64,000 nt of DNA from Bacillus rhizoplanae (GTDB lineage Bacteria; Bacillota; Bacilli; Bacillales; Bacillaceae_G). The stretch covers positions 186,001 to 250,000 of the forward strand of contig NZ_CAKJTI010000002.1 of assembly GCF_917563915.1 (NCBI RefSeq), written 5' to 3'. The notes under the pieces are model-generated. The model did not search any database. It was not told the DNA's origin and saw nothing but the letters and a program-made list of their open reading frames with translations. Made by a program: the position numbers and the translations under genes. Shown here in pieces: positions 36,469 to 44,615 of this stretch (position 1 is the stretch's first letter; each line of letters starts with the position of its first letter).

Positions 36469-36960
36469 TTGGATTTACTACAGCTATTTAAATTACAAAA
36501 AGAATTAGATGATCGTATTGCGAGAGAACATAATTTAGAGCCAAAAAAGTTGTTAAAAGAAAAGATGCTAGCGCTTCTTGTGGAAATTGGAGAACTTGCA
36601 AACGAGACACGCTGCTTTAAATATTGGAGCAACAAGCCAGCATCTGAGCGTGCAATTGTATTAGAAGAGTATGTAGATGGGTTACATTTTATTTTATCTA
36701 TCGGAATTGACTTAGGAATTGATAAAAATTTCTTATTTTATAAGTGTGCAATAACAAATAAAACACAGGTAGAAATTTTCTTAGATGCATATGCAAAAGT
36801 AATCCGTTTTAATGAACAGCCGTCTATTACGAATTATATTGAATTGTTTACGAGCTATCTTCGCCTAGGACAAGCACTCGATTTTGGTCAAGAAGAGATT
36901 GAAAAAGCATATTTAGATAAAAACGAAGTGAATCATCAGCGTCAAACAGAAGGGTATTGA
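36469..36960 (+). CDS. dUTPase of the all-alpha (MazG-like) type
   Basis: A 163-residue helical nucleotide pyrophosphatase, dimeric dUTPase family. The metal-binding ExxE helix is EIGELANETRCFKYW (about residues 38-52) and the second acidic motif is EEYVDGLHFILSIG (about 70-83). Such enzymes hydrolyse dUTP to dUMP, keeping uracil out of DNA. Start TTG 36469 (M-D-L-L-Q-L-F) is chosen because AAGGAGG sits 8 nt upstream; the longer frame from 36451 begins inside that site. It stands alone before the M42 peptidase. Confidence 0.82.
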   Translation: MDLLQLFKLQKELDDRIAREHNLEPKKLLKEKMLALLVEIGELANETRCFKYWSNKPASERAIVLEEYVDGLHFILSIGIDLGIDKNFLFYKCAITNKTQVEIFLDAYAKVIRFNEQPSITNYIELFTSYLRLGQALDFGQEEIEKAYLDKNEVNHQRQTEGY

Positions 36961-37031
36961 TGGAATTTTTTGAACATTCTTTTCCTCTCTTGTATAATTA
37001 AAGGAATGAAGAAAAAGGAGGTCATTGTCCA

Positions 37032-38117
37032 ATGACAAAACTAGATGCGACATTGACAATGTTAAAAGAACTAACAGACGCGCGCGGGATTGCTGGAAAT
37101 GAACGTGAGCCTCGTGAAGTAATGAAGAAGTATATCGCACCGTTTGCTGATGAAGTATCAACAGATAACTTAGGAAGCTTAGTTGCGAAAAAAATTGGTG
37201 ACGGTAACGGCCCAAAAATTATGGTAGCTGGTCATTTAGATGAAGTTGGTTTTATGATTACGCAAATTGATGATAAAGGTTTCTTACGCTTCCAAACAGT
37301 TGGCGGCTGGTGGTCACAAGTTATGTTAGCGCAGCGCGTAACAATTGTTACGAGCAAAGGTGATGTAACGGGTGTCATTGGTTCAAAGCCACCTCACGTT
37401 TTACCAGCTGAAGCTCGTAAAAAACCAGTTGACATTAAAGATATGTTTATTGATATTGGCGCTTCTAGTAAAGAAGAGGCAATGGAGTGGGGCGTACGTC
37501 CAGGAGATCAAGTTGTACCATACTTCGAATTCCAAGTGATGAAAAATGAGAAAATGTTACTTGCGAAAGCGTGGGACAACCGTATCGGCTGTGCAATCGC
37601 AATCGATGTTTTAAAGCAACTAAAAGATGAAAAACATCCAAATATCGTATACGGTGTTGGAACTGTACAAGAAGAAGTAGGTCTTCGCGGAGCGAAGACA
37701 TCTGCAAATTATATTCAACCTGATATCGCATTTGCAGTCGATGTTGGTATTGCTGGTGATACACCAGGTATAAGCGAAAAAGAAGCACAAGGCAAAATGG
37801 GTGATGGCCCGCAAATTATTTTATATGATGCATCTATCGTTGGACATAAGGGTCTTCGTGACTTCGTTGTTGGCGTAGCAGATGAATTAAATATTCCATA
37901 TCAATACGATGCACTTCCAGGCGGCGGAACGGATGCAGGTGCAATTCATGTTTCTGTGGATGGTATTCCAGCGATGGCAATTACAATTGCAACTCGCTAT
38001 ATTCATTCTCATGCTGCAATGCTGCATCGCGATGATTATGAAAACACAGTGAAGTTAATTGTAGAAGTTGTGAAACGTCTTGATGCTGAGGCTGTACATA
38101 ACATTACATTTGATTAA
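37032..38117 (+). CDS. ysdC: M42 family metallo-aminopeptidase
   Basis: Di-metal aminopeptidase/deblocking enzyme (B. subtilis YsdC type), 361 residues. Metal ligands visible: His in [12 protein letters not shown], Asp in [11 protein letters not shown], Glu pair in [13 protein letters not shown], Asp in [13 protein letters not shown], and His in [12 protein letters not shown]. The internal [10 protein letters not shown] is typical of the family, which forms large tetrahedral peptidase shells. AAAAAGGAGG precedes ATG 37032. Confidence 0.92.
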   Translation: MTKLDATLTMLKELTDARGIAGNEREPREVMKKYIAPFADEVSTDNLGSLVAKKIGDGNGPKIMVAGHLDEVGFMITQIDDKGFLRFQTVGGWWSQVMLAQRVTIVTSKGDVTGVIGSKPPHVLPAEARKKPVDIKDMFIDIGASSKEEAMEWGVRPGDQVVPYFEFQVMKNEKMLLAKAWDNRIGCAIAIDVLKQLKDEKHPNIVYGVGTVQEEVGLRGAKTSANYIQPDIAFAVDVGIAGDTPGISEKEAQGKMGDGPQIILYDASIVGHKGLRDFVVGVADELNIPYQYDALPGGGTDAGAIHVSVDGIPAMAITIATRYIHSHAAMLHRDDYENTVKLIVEVVKRLDAEAVHNITFD

Positions 38118-38121
38118 TATA

Positions 38122-38156
38122 CGAAAGAGCGAAAGGACATTCCTTTCGCTCTTTTT
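38122..38156 (+). terminator. Rho-independent terminator after ysdC
   Basis: GAAAGAGCGAAAGGA / TCCTTTCGCTCTTTTT hairpin. Its T-run merges with the left border of a bcr1 element. Confidence 0.88.
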
Positions 38157-38311
38157 CATCCCGCTATTCGCGGGCAGTAAGACCCCCCGCCTCAAGATTT
38201 AGAGAAAAGCGAGGAAGATAGATGGAGGACAACTGCCTGTAAAAGCCCGATTGGTTCAACTAACCATCAGTGGGGGATGAAAAAAAACCACTGATGGAAG
38301 TTTCACTTTAT
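38155..38311 (+). repeat. bcr1 repeat, full length
   Basis: 157-bp copy, left border TTCAT, right border TTTAT. The right border (38307-38311) contains the TAA stop codon of the minus-strand TetR gene. One change in the middle (CTGCCTGTAAAAGCCCG) replaces the usual GCTGGCATGCGCCCG. Confidence 0.92.
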
Positions 38312-38928
38312 TTAAATGGTGGTTCTAATCCAGCGGCTGTATACGGACCTAAAATGATTAAACGAGATAGCTGCAAGGCCATATAATGAGGCGTATACGG
38401 CATATTTTGTCTTAACCAAGAAATAATCATACCTAAATGTGCACCTGCCATATAACTAGTAAGAATATCACGAGGTACAATTAATTCTTCTTCATTTGGT
38501 TGTGAAAGAGAAAGGGCGTTAAGCAAATCCGTTTGAATTGCTTTCATCATTTGTGAGGAAAACTTCGGAATCCCATTCTCTCCAAGCATCACTTGATAAA
38601 AGAAAGCATGTTCAGCAATATGGCTAAATAAAGATAAAAAGATAGGATGAGGAGTATCAAAAGTAAGTTCAAACTCCTTCTTATCTAATTTTTTCGATTG
38701 GAGAATATTTGCTAATGCTGTTAACATTTCTTCAATGCTTTTGTCTAGTAAATCATATTTGTCGTGATAATGACTATAAAAGGTAGCGCGGTTTACAGTT
38801 GCCTTTTCAGCAATATCTTGAACCGTAATACTATCAAAACCTTTTTCATGTATTAAAGATACAAGAGCGTCACGTATCGCTTGTCTCGTTCGTTTTACGC
38901 GTGGATCATTTGAATTTTTAATAGACAT
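38308..38928 (-). CDS. TetR/AcrR family regulator
   Basis: A 206-residue repressor. The N-terminal helix-turn-helix is clear (RTRQAIRDALVSLIHEKGFDS then ITVQDIAEKATVNRATFYSHYHDKYDLL, residues ~12-62); the C-terminal ligand domain is divergent, as usual. It is transcribed away from the EmrAB-like efflux operon across a 286-bp gap rich in palindromes, so it probably represses that operon and itself. Ligand unknown. Its stop codon falls inside the TTTAT border of a bcr1 copy. Confidence 0.85.
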   Translation of the reverse strand: MSIKNSNDPRVKRTRQAIRDALVSLIHEKGFDSITVQDIAEKATVNRATFYSHYHDKYDLLDKSIEEMLTALANILQSKKLDKKEFELTFDTPHPIFLSLFSHIAEHAFFYQVMLGENGIPKFSSQMMKAIQTDLLNALSLSQPNEEELIVPRDILTSYMAGAHLGMIISWLRQNMPYTPHYMALQLSRLIILGPYTAAGLEPPFK

Positions 38929-38981
38929 TTTCGTTCTCCTTGCTTTGTTTTTTATACTTTTTCAACATATATATGAAGGAC

Positions 38982-38997
38982 TGTTGGAAAAACAACA
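38982..38997. promoter_or_regulatory. Small palindrome upstream of the TetR gene
   Basis: TGTTG-GAAAAA-CAACA lies 54 bp upstream of the TetR start codon and could be an autoregulatory operator half-pair; further TTGTTGG copies follow nearby. Assigned from symmetry only. Confidence 0.3.
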
Positions 38998-39066
38998 TAT
39001 CGAAATAAATTGTTGGTTGTCACTCAGAATGAATTATTTATAATTATAAACGATATTCTTTTTCTT

Positions 39067-39117
39067 AGCACAAAATAAGGAGAGGATTTTGTGCTCGGAA
39101 AAGGGTTATTTTTTTAA
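39067..39117 (+). promoter_or_regulatory. Hairpin with embedded leader peptide before the efflux operon
   Basis: AGCACAAAAT (39067-39076) and ATTTTGTGCT (39086-39095) are perfect 10-bp arms; the loop is AAGGAGAGG, a strong ribosome binding site. At the right spacing, a GTG at 39091 opens an 8-codon frame (M-L-G-K-G-L-F-F, stop 39115-39117). This has the layout of a translated leader peptide whose ribosome site is hidden or exposed by RNA folding. A second inverted repeat follows at 39125-39153. No proof of translation. Confidence 0.45.
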
Positions 39118-39124
39118 CTAGTCC

Positions 39125-39153
39125 TTAACAATATGAATGGTCAATATTGTTAA
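39125..39153. promoter_or_regulatory. Inverted repeat (operator or attenuator stem) before emrA-like gene
   Basis: TTAACAATAT and ATATTGTTAA are perfect 10-bp arms separated by 9 bp, 62 bp before the membrane-fusion gene. Size and symmetry fit a TetR-type operator; as RNA it would form a stem directly after the leader peptide stop. No T-run follows, so it is not a normal terminator. Confidence 0.55.
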
Positions 39154-39214
39154 CTAAAAGAAGAGAAGGACTTGTTAAAAAATACATTAATATTCAAAAC
39201 AAGGAGAGAACACA

Positions 39215-39868
39215 ATGAGTCAATTTCGGAGAATGATTATCATCAATGTTATTACATTGATTGTGTTAGTTGGCGGCGGATTTGCCGGTTATTATTATTA
39301 CAATCAATCAACAAGTTATTTAAAAACGGACAATGCAAAAATTGATGGAAAAGTTATACCAATTGCATCTCCAGCAGCTGGAAAATTAACAAACTGGACA
39401 GCTGAAGTAGGAAAAAGTTATAGTGCTGGGGATAAAGTAGGTTCTGTAACGACTAACGCTGGCGGAACAGCACAAGAAGTGGATATTACAGTTCCGACAA
39501 ATGCAACGCTTGTTCAATCGAATGCAACACAAGATTCTTACATTGCTCCAGGAACACCGCTTGCATATGCCTATAATATGAGTGATTTATGGGTAACGGC
39601 AAACATTAAAGAAACAGACATCGACGATATTCAAAAAGGGCAAGAAGTAGATGTGTACGTAGACGCATATCCTAATACAACGTTAACAGGAAAAGTAGAA
39701 CAAATTGGTTTAACAACAGCAAATACATTCTCTATGCTACCATCTAGTAATGCAACAGCAAACTATACGAAAGTAACACAAGTTATTCCAGTTAAAATTT
39801 CATTAGACCATAGTAAATCGTTAAATATTGTCCCAGGCATGAATGTCACAGTTCGGATTCATAAGTAA
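39215..39868 (+). CDS. HlyD/EmrA-like membrane fusion protein, short form
   Basis: A 217-residue periplasmic-adaptor-like protein: one N-terminal membrane anchor (IIINVITLIVLVGGGFAGYYYY), the family opening SYLKTDNAKIDGKVIPIASPAAGKL, a lipoyl-like domain and a beta-barrel domain (LWVTANIKETDIDDIQKGQEVDVYVDAYP). It lacks the long coiled-coil hairpin that reaches an outer membrane in Gram-negative EmrA, which fits a Gram-positive cell. AAGGAGAG precedes ATG 39215. Partner of the MFS pump 13 bp downstream. Confidence 0.85.
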   Translation: MSQFRRMIIINVITLIVLVGGGFAGYYYYNQSTSYLKTDNAKIDGKVIPIASPAAGKLTNWTAEVGKSYSAGDKVGSVTTNAGGTAQEVDITVPTNATLVQSNATQDSYIAPGTPLAYAYNMSDLWVTANIKETDIDDIQKGQEVDVYVDAYPNTTLTGKVEQIGLTTANTFSMLPSSNATANYTKVTQVIPVKISLDHSKSLNIVPGMNVTVRIHK

Positions 39869-39881
39869 GGGGGAATGAAAT

Positions 39882-41714
39882 ATGTCCTCGATCTTTATTG
39901 CAGGATACGCTCTTTTATGTATTGTCGTGTTCATTATTGTAAATCGTGTTTTTAGAAAGAAAGAAACACAAAGGATAGAAGAACCGGTTCAAGCAGTTTT
40001 AAAGGATACAAAAGAGGCAGTAATAAAACAAGAAATATCAGAAGGTATTGAAGAGAGAACTCAGGAACAAGAAATTGTAGAAGAAACAATTGAAAAACAA
40101 GAAGCATTAGAATTTGTAAAAGCACCGGTACAAGAACAAAAAGCGGAAAGTGAAGAACCGAAAGCTTCTCGGTCTCAGGCGGTTCTTCCTGATTTTAACG
40201 TGAAGGTCGTCTTGGCTGTTCTTATTTCCGGGATGTTCGTTTCGATTTTGAATCAAACATTAATTAATGTTGCTTTACCGTCCTTAATGAATGAATTTAA
40301 TGTATCGACATCTACAGCGCAGTGGCTTACAACAGGTTTTATGCTTGTGAACGGGGTATTAGTACCGGTTAGTGCGTTTTTAGTTTCGCGGTTTACGTAT
40401 CGAAACTTATTTTTAGCAGCCATGATATTCTTTACAGTAGGTTCGATTATTTGTGCGGTATCTGGAAATTTTACGATGATGATGACAGGACGTGTCATTC
40501 AAGCGGTTGGTGCCGGTATTTTAATGCCTATTGGAATGAATATTTTTATGACAATCTTCCCGCCTCATAAACGCGGGGCGGCGATGGGATTGCTCGGTGT
40601 TGCAATGATTTTAGCGCCTGCCATTGGGCCAACAATTACAGGATGGATCATTCAAAACTATAAATGGAATGTGATATTCTATGCGATGTTTATTATTGGT
40701 TTACTCATTATTGTATTAGCACTAAAATATTTCACGCTAAAACAGCCTGTGTCAAAGGCAACGCTGGATACGTATGGTGTTATCACTTCTAGTATCGGCC
40801 TTGGGAGCTTACTATATGGTTTTAGTGAGGCAGGAAATAAGGGATGGAGCAGTGCGGAAGTTATCATTGCGATTATTATTGGAGTTATTGGACTAAGTTT
40901 ATTTATATGGAGACAGTTAACAGCTGACAATAAAATATTAGATCTTCGTGTATTCAGCTATTCTGCATTTACTTCGACGCTGATAATTAATGCAATTGTT
41001 ACGATGGCGCTATATGGTGGGATGCTATTACTTCCTATATATTTACAAAACATCCGTGGATTTACACCGATTGATTCAGGGTTAATACTTCTTCCAGGAT
41101 CTTTAATCATGGGACTGATGGGACCATTTGCCGGAAAGCTATTTGATAAATACGGGATTCGGCCACTTGCAATTTTTGGATTACTCCTGACAACATATGC
41201 AACATACCAATTTACACATCTAACATTAGAAACACCCTATAATGAGATTATGCGAGATTACATTATTCGTTCGTTTGGGATGTCCTTTATTATGATGCCA
41301 ATCATGACAGCAGGGATGAATGCTCTGCCAAGGCAACTGATTTCGCATGGAACAGCAATGCAAAATACAGCAAAGCAAGTTGCTGGTTCCATTGGGACTG
41401 CGCTTTTAATTACAATTATGACACAGCAAACGACAAATCATATGGCAGACTATGCAAATGCGATTACAACAACAAACTCGATTATTGTAAACAAACTATC
41501 TCAAATGGGGCAAAGTATTGCTGCATTGACAGGATCAGCTCAGGCAGGAAACGCGTTAAGCTCACAAATGCTATTTGGGCAAGTTTCGAAGATGTCCGTT
41601 ATTAACGGAATTAATGATGCGTTCTGGATTGCAACATTATTAACAGCTATTGCCTTATTCTTATCGCTTTTCTTACAATCAGGAAATAAGGTGAACAAAA
41701 AAGCAGAGAGATGA
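39882..41714 (+). CDS. DHA2-family MFS drug efflux pump (EmrB-like) with N-terminal extension
   Basis: Proton-driven 14-helix multidrug exporter, 610 residues. The MFS core starts near residue 107 (VKVVLAVLISGMFVSILNQTLINVALPSLM, then motif-like SAFLVSRFTYRNLFL and the family motif C region GVAMILAPAIGPTITGWI). Before it there is an unusual ~105-residue extension: one membrane helix (residues 1-19) and a Glu/Lys/Gln-rich, probably coiled linker (~25-100). AAGGGGGAATGAAAT precedes ATG 39882. Drug range cannot be predicted. Confidence 0.88.
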   Translation: MSSIFIAGYALLCIVVFIIVNRVFRKKETQRIEEPVQAVLKDTKEAVIKQEISEGIEERTQEQEIVEETIEKQEALEFVKAPVQEQKAESEEPKASRSQAVLPDFNVKVVLAVLISGMFVSILNQTLINVALPSLMNEFNVSTSTAQWLTTGFMLVNGVLVPVSAFLVSRFTYRNLFLAAMIFFTVGSIICAVSGNFTMMMTGRVIQAVGAGILMPIGMNIFMTIFPPHKRGAAMGLLGVAMILAPAIGPTITGWIIQNYKWNVIFYAMFIIGLLIIVLALKYFTLKQPVSKATLDTYGVITSSIGLGSLLYGFSEAGNKGWSSAEVIIAIIIGVIGLSLFIWRQLTADNKILDLRVFSYSAFTSTLIINAIVTMALYGGMLLLPIYLQNIRGFTPIDSGLILLPGSLIMGLMGPFAGKLFDKYGIRPLAIFGLLLTTYATYQFTHLTLETPYNEIMRDYIIRSFGMSFIMMPIMTAGMNALPRQLISHGTAMQNTAKQVAGSIGTALLITIMTQQTTNHMADYANAITTTNSIIVNKLSQMGQSIAALTGSAQAGNALSSQMLFGQVSKMSVINGINDAFWIATLLTAIALFLSLFLQSGNKVNKKAER

Positions 41715-41804
41715 TGTAAGTAGTTCGGTTATGAAGTGGAGAAATGTTAATGAATAGACTAAATAACAAGCAAAATGGCACTGTTTTGAACAATGGAATC
41801 GCAT

Positions 41805-41841
41805 AAAAAAACGCAGAGATTTTGAAATCTCTGCGTTTTTC
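41805..41841. terminator. Bidirectional terminator
   Basis: AAAAACGCAGAGATTT / AAATCTCTGCGTTTTT perfect stem between the efflux operon and the convergent HD-domain gene; A-run and T-run at the two ends. Confidence 0.88.
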
Positions 41842-41911
41842 TGTTATGAAATAGTGTTCTTTTTTATTAGTGAGCCCGTTAGTCGATGAACAAGCGTCTT
41901 TTATTTAAATA

Positions 41912-42493
41912 TTAATGCTTTACAAGTTTTGTCTGCCCTTTTCCTTCATTTGCAGAAATATGCAAATAGGAGGGTGTATGTGTTTGTAATTCGCGATCTA
42001 CCATCTGATCTAATCGCTTGATCGCTTGCAGTGCTTTTTCATAAGAGATTGTTCGATAGTGATGTGTTCCTCCTGGTTCTTCATCTGCTTCGTCTGCCCA
42101 TTTAATAATATTTTGCAGAGACGTTCTTTCAAGTGTTTGCTCTAGTAGAAAAGAATCAGTGTGCAGGAGAATGGCAACAGAAATTTCCTTTGCTTGATTA
42201 GGGTGTTCTCCTAATCGGATTAGCAATTTATGAGCTCTTTCCGCTCCTTTAATAGCGTGTATATCATTCTCTTTATACAATTCATAGTCCCATTCCCCAT
42301 TGCGATACCATGTGTGATGTCCGATATCATGAAGAAAACCAGCCTTTGTTGCCGCATCGACTGAGGCGTGATGCTTTTTGGCTAAGTGGAACGCGTGGTA
42401 AGCGACAGCAATCGCATGAACCATTCCAGAACGATTTACATATTTTTGGGTGATGGGATGCTGAAAAATTTGTTCAAGTGTAACACGGCGCAT
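41912..42493 (-). CDS. HD-domain phosphohydrolase
   Basis: A 193-residue protein with HD-domain metal ligands: His in HAIAVAYHAFHLAKKHH, the HD doublet in AGFLHDIGHHTWYRN (residues ~50-64) and a later His-Asp in ILLHTDSFLLEQ with KWADEADEEPGGTHHYR. These match metal-dependent phosphohydrolases acting on nucleotides or similar; the substrate is unknown. AAAGGAGTG precedes ATG 42493. A second, frameshifted copy lies ~1.2 kb upstream on the same strand (43107-43664). Confidence 0.82.
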   Translation of the reverse strand: MRRVTLEQIFQHPITQKYVNRSGMVHAIAVAYHAFHLAKKHHASVDAATKAGFLHDIGHHTWYRNGEWDYELYKENDIHAIKGAERAHKLLIRLGEHPNQAKEISVAILLHTDSFLLEQTLERTSLQNIIKWADEADEEPGGTHHYRTISYEKALQAIKRLDQMVDRELQTHTPSYLHISANEGKGQTKLVKH

Positions 42494-42657
42494 AAAACAT
42501 TCACTCCTTTCATTCAGTGCAGTGTATTATAGAAAAAAACAATAGCTATAAATATATTTTGAACATTTTACTACATCATTGTTATGTTAGTAAAGTAATT
42601 AGTGATGTAATAGAAAAATTTTTTATGTTATGATCCCTTTTCAGGAGAATAACTAAA

Positions 42658-43011
42658 TTACATCATTTCATAGAAAAAGATCCCTATTACAACAAGCGAA
42701 AATAGAGTAATCCCTACATGTTTAATACTAGTTATTTGATTACGTGCCCCGCTAATTCCTGCTAATAAACTAGCAATAGCCAACATACTCCAGTACATAG
42801 ACGGTGAAAGAGGGGAAGGCTGTTCTACATCCTTTCCTATTACTGCAGAAATTATAGGCAGGAGAACGAGTGAAAAACAAACTATTCCCATTAGAAGAAT
42901 AAACCATTTTTTATGTATTGCTCCTCTTATCATGAAAAATAATCCCCCGTCAATGCCGCATAGTACAAGAACGGGTACGAAAAGGATCCAAAGTAAGACA
43001 AAGATTTGCAT
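42658..43011 (-). CDS. Small four-helix membrane protein, unknown
   Basis: 117 residues with four predicted membrane segments (IFVLLWILFVPVLVLCGI, FILLMGIVCFSLVLLPIISAV, MYWSMLAIASLLAGIS, HVGITLFSLVVIGIFFY). ACAGGAGGC precedes ATG 43011. I do not recognise a family. It lies between the intact HD-domain gene and its broken duplicate, all on the minus strand, so the duplication either enclosed it or it was already next to the parent gene. Confidence 0.65.
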   Translation of the reverse strand: MQIFVLLWILFVPVLVLCGIDGGLFFMIRGAIHKKWFILLMGIVCFSLVLLPIISAVIGKDVEQPSPLSPSMYWSMLAIASLLAGISGARNQITSIKHVGITLFSLVVIGIFFYEMM

Positions 43012-43106
43012 ATATAAGAAAGCCTCCTGTGTAATAAGTTATATTTTATAACAGAAGGTTTATTTTGGGTATTATGAAAAAAAATGGATTTTTATCCCGT
43101 TATTAA

Positions 43107-43664
43107 TCAACAGATTTGCTCTGTTTTTTTATTGGCAGAAATATGAACATGGGATGTCGATTGTTGGATTTGTAATTCGCGATCTACCATTTGATCTAAT
43201 CGCTTGCAGTACCTTTTCATAAGAGATTGTTCGATAGTGATGTGCCCGGTCAGGTTCTTCATCTACTTCGTCAGCCCATTTAATAATATTTTGGAGAGGT
43301 GTTATCTCAAGTGTTTGTTCTAGTAGAAAAGAATTAGTGTGCAGGAGAATAGCAACGGAAATTTCCTTTGCTTGTTTTTGTCGTTCTCCTAATCGGATTA
43401 GGAATTTATGAGCTCTTTCCGTTCCTTTGATGACATGTATATCATTTTTCTTATACAATTCATAGTCCCATTGCGATACCATGTGTAATGACCGATATCA
43501 TGAAGAAAACCGGCCCTTGTTGCTGCATCGACTGAGGCGTGATGCTTTTTGGCTAAGTGGAACGCATGGTAAGCTACAGCGATTGCGGGAACCATTCCGG
43601 AACGATTTGCATATTTTTGTGTGATAGGATGTTGAAGAATTTGTTCAAGCTTAGCACGGCGCAT
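43107..43664 (-). pseudogene. Frameshifted duplicate of the HD-domain gene
   Basis: Closely matches 41912-42493 along its length (MRRAKLEQILQHPITQKYANRSGMV at the start against MRRVTLEQIFQHPITQKYVNRSGMV). Two deletions break it: 7 bp lost after TGGTATCGCAATGGG (between ATGGG direct repeats), and 8 bp lost near AAGCGAT (between ATCGCTTG repeats on the plus strand). The two losses sum to 15 bp, so the original frame returns for the last ~32 codons. The HD doublet survives, but the middle is read out of frame. Confidence 0.88.
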
Positions 43665-43936
43665 AAAACATACACTCCTTTTATTCATTACAGTGTATGG
43701 TAGAAAAAATAATAGCTATAAAGATATTTTGAATATTTTACTCCATCATATTGTGTTAGAAAAGTAATTAGTAATTTAATAGAAAAAATTTTTATGCCAC
43801 ATTTCCTAGGACAGAAAGCATACTTATTTTGGGAAATACTTTAACAAAATTATTAAAGTTCGTCCAAATGTCTATTTCGCAAAGCTTTATTCAGTCATAT
43901 AAATATAGTAACTCTATAAAGAAAGGAGTTAAATGT

Positions 43937-44179
43937 ATGGCCCTTCTAACTAACTGTACTACATGTACGCCTCCAGCGGGTTCAACACCTATTCTTACTG
44001 TGGATGTACCGGGTGGACTTGCTATTAATTTATTGGGTATTCATATCGAAGCTTGCCCAATCTGTCTTACGGTATTCACTGGTGGTGGCACGTTAACAGC
44101 TGAGCAGCAAGCTATTGCAAATAACCTTGTACAAGCTGTTAACAATTTGATTCCGAGTATCCCAAGTGCTCAAAAGTAA
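43937..44179 (+). CDS. Small Cys-containing protein, unknown
   Basis: 80 residues from ATG 43937, with AAAGGAG 12 nt upstream (43922-43928) and a second ATG four bases earlier out of frame. The N-terminus carries TNCTTCTPPAG and later EACPICLTVFTGGG, four cysteines in CxxC pairs; the remainder is hydrophobic-polar with a helical C-terminus (TAEQQAIANNLVQAVNNLI). No signal peptide. I do not recognise the family; a zinc-binding or disulphide-bonded spore-surface-type protein is possible but unproven. Confidence 0.6.
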   Translation: MALLTNCTTCTPPAGSTPILTVDVPGGLAINLLGIHIEACPICLTVFTGGGTLTAEQQAIANNLVQAVNNLIPSIPSAQK

Positions 44180-44199
44180 ATAAGTGAATAGGTATTTTG

Positions 44200-44233
44200 A
44201 AAAGCCTTCCGTTTTTCTCTGGAAGGCTTTTTT
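44200..44233 (+). terminator. Rho-independent terminator
   Basis: AAAAGCCTTCC / GGAAGGCTTTT stem and T-run after the 80-residue gene. Confidence 0.88.
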
Positions 44234-44248
44234 GGTGAATAGGATTAG

Positions 44249-44277
44249 AGACGGGGCATGAACATATCACCCCGTCT
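44249..44277 (-). other. Hairpin downstream of sspI
   Basis: AGACGGGG / CCCCGTCT with a 13-nt loop, 13 bp beyond the sspI stop codon. It could be a stabilising or terminating stem for the sspI mRNA, though the T-run is weak. Confidence 0.5.
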
Positions 44278-44290
44278 TTGAGGAAATTTC

Positions 44291-44500
44291 TTATCTTTTT
44301 AAGCCTTGCTCCAATGTAGTTAACATTTCATGCTTTTCATTTTCATCAGCATTTTTCCAAATCACTTCAAATAAAACGCCAAGCCCTGGAAGCATTTTTT
44401 CTTCCCCACTTTGAATGGCATCGACAATTGTTTCTTGTAATTGGTCTTGCGTATTTCCAGATACGTTTGCTAATACAGCACCGCGTAAGTTAAAGTTCAT
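44291..44500 (-). CDS. sspI: Small acid-soluble spore protein SspI
   Basis: Minor SASP found in the spore core and made in the forespore under sigma-G in B. subtilis. 69 residues from ATG 44500 (M-N-F-N-L-R-G-A-V), with AGAGGTG 6 nt upstream; earlier in-frame GTG and ATG codons lie too close to the ribosome site. The conserved block [20 protein letters not shown] followed by EVIWKNA is characteristic of SspI. Gene order sspI-ysgA-pheS matches other bacilli. Confidence 0.95.
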   Translation of the reverse strand: MNFNLRGAVLANVSGNTQDQLQETIVDAIQSGEEKMLPGLGVLFEVIWKNADENEKHEMLTTLEQGLKR

Positions 44501-44615
44501 CATTTTCACCTCTTTTTAGGAATGGAAACTGACATTAGTTTTTGTTCTTTTTTATGTAAATATGTATGAAAAATAGGCTATAATGAGAAGACAAGAAGAG
44601 AGGGAAATACATATT

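Noticed and set aside
43090-43107. TTTTATCCCGTTATTAAT resembling the start of bcr1
   Set aside because: Only about 14 bp match and nothing bcr1-like follows; it lies inside the tail of the HD-domain pseudogene.
43905-43925. Possible sigma-K promoter (CATATAAAT) before the 80-residue gene
   Set aside because: It fails the CATANNNTA pattern at two positions and no -35 AC at suitable distance was evident.
43829-43936. Longer 116-residue version of the small Cys-containing protein
   Set aside because: The upstream part has no ribosome site and lies in AT-rich sequence; AAAGGAG fits the ATG at 43937.
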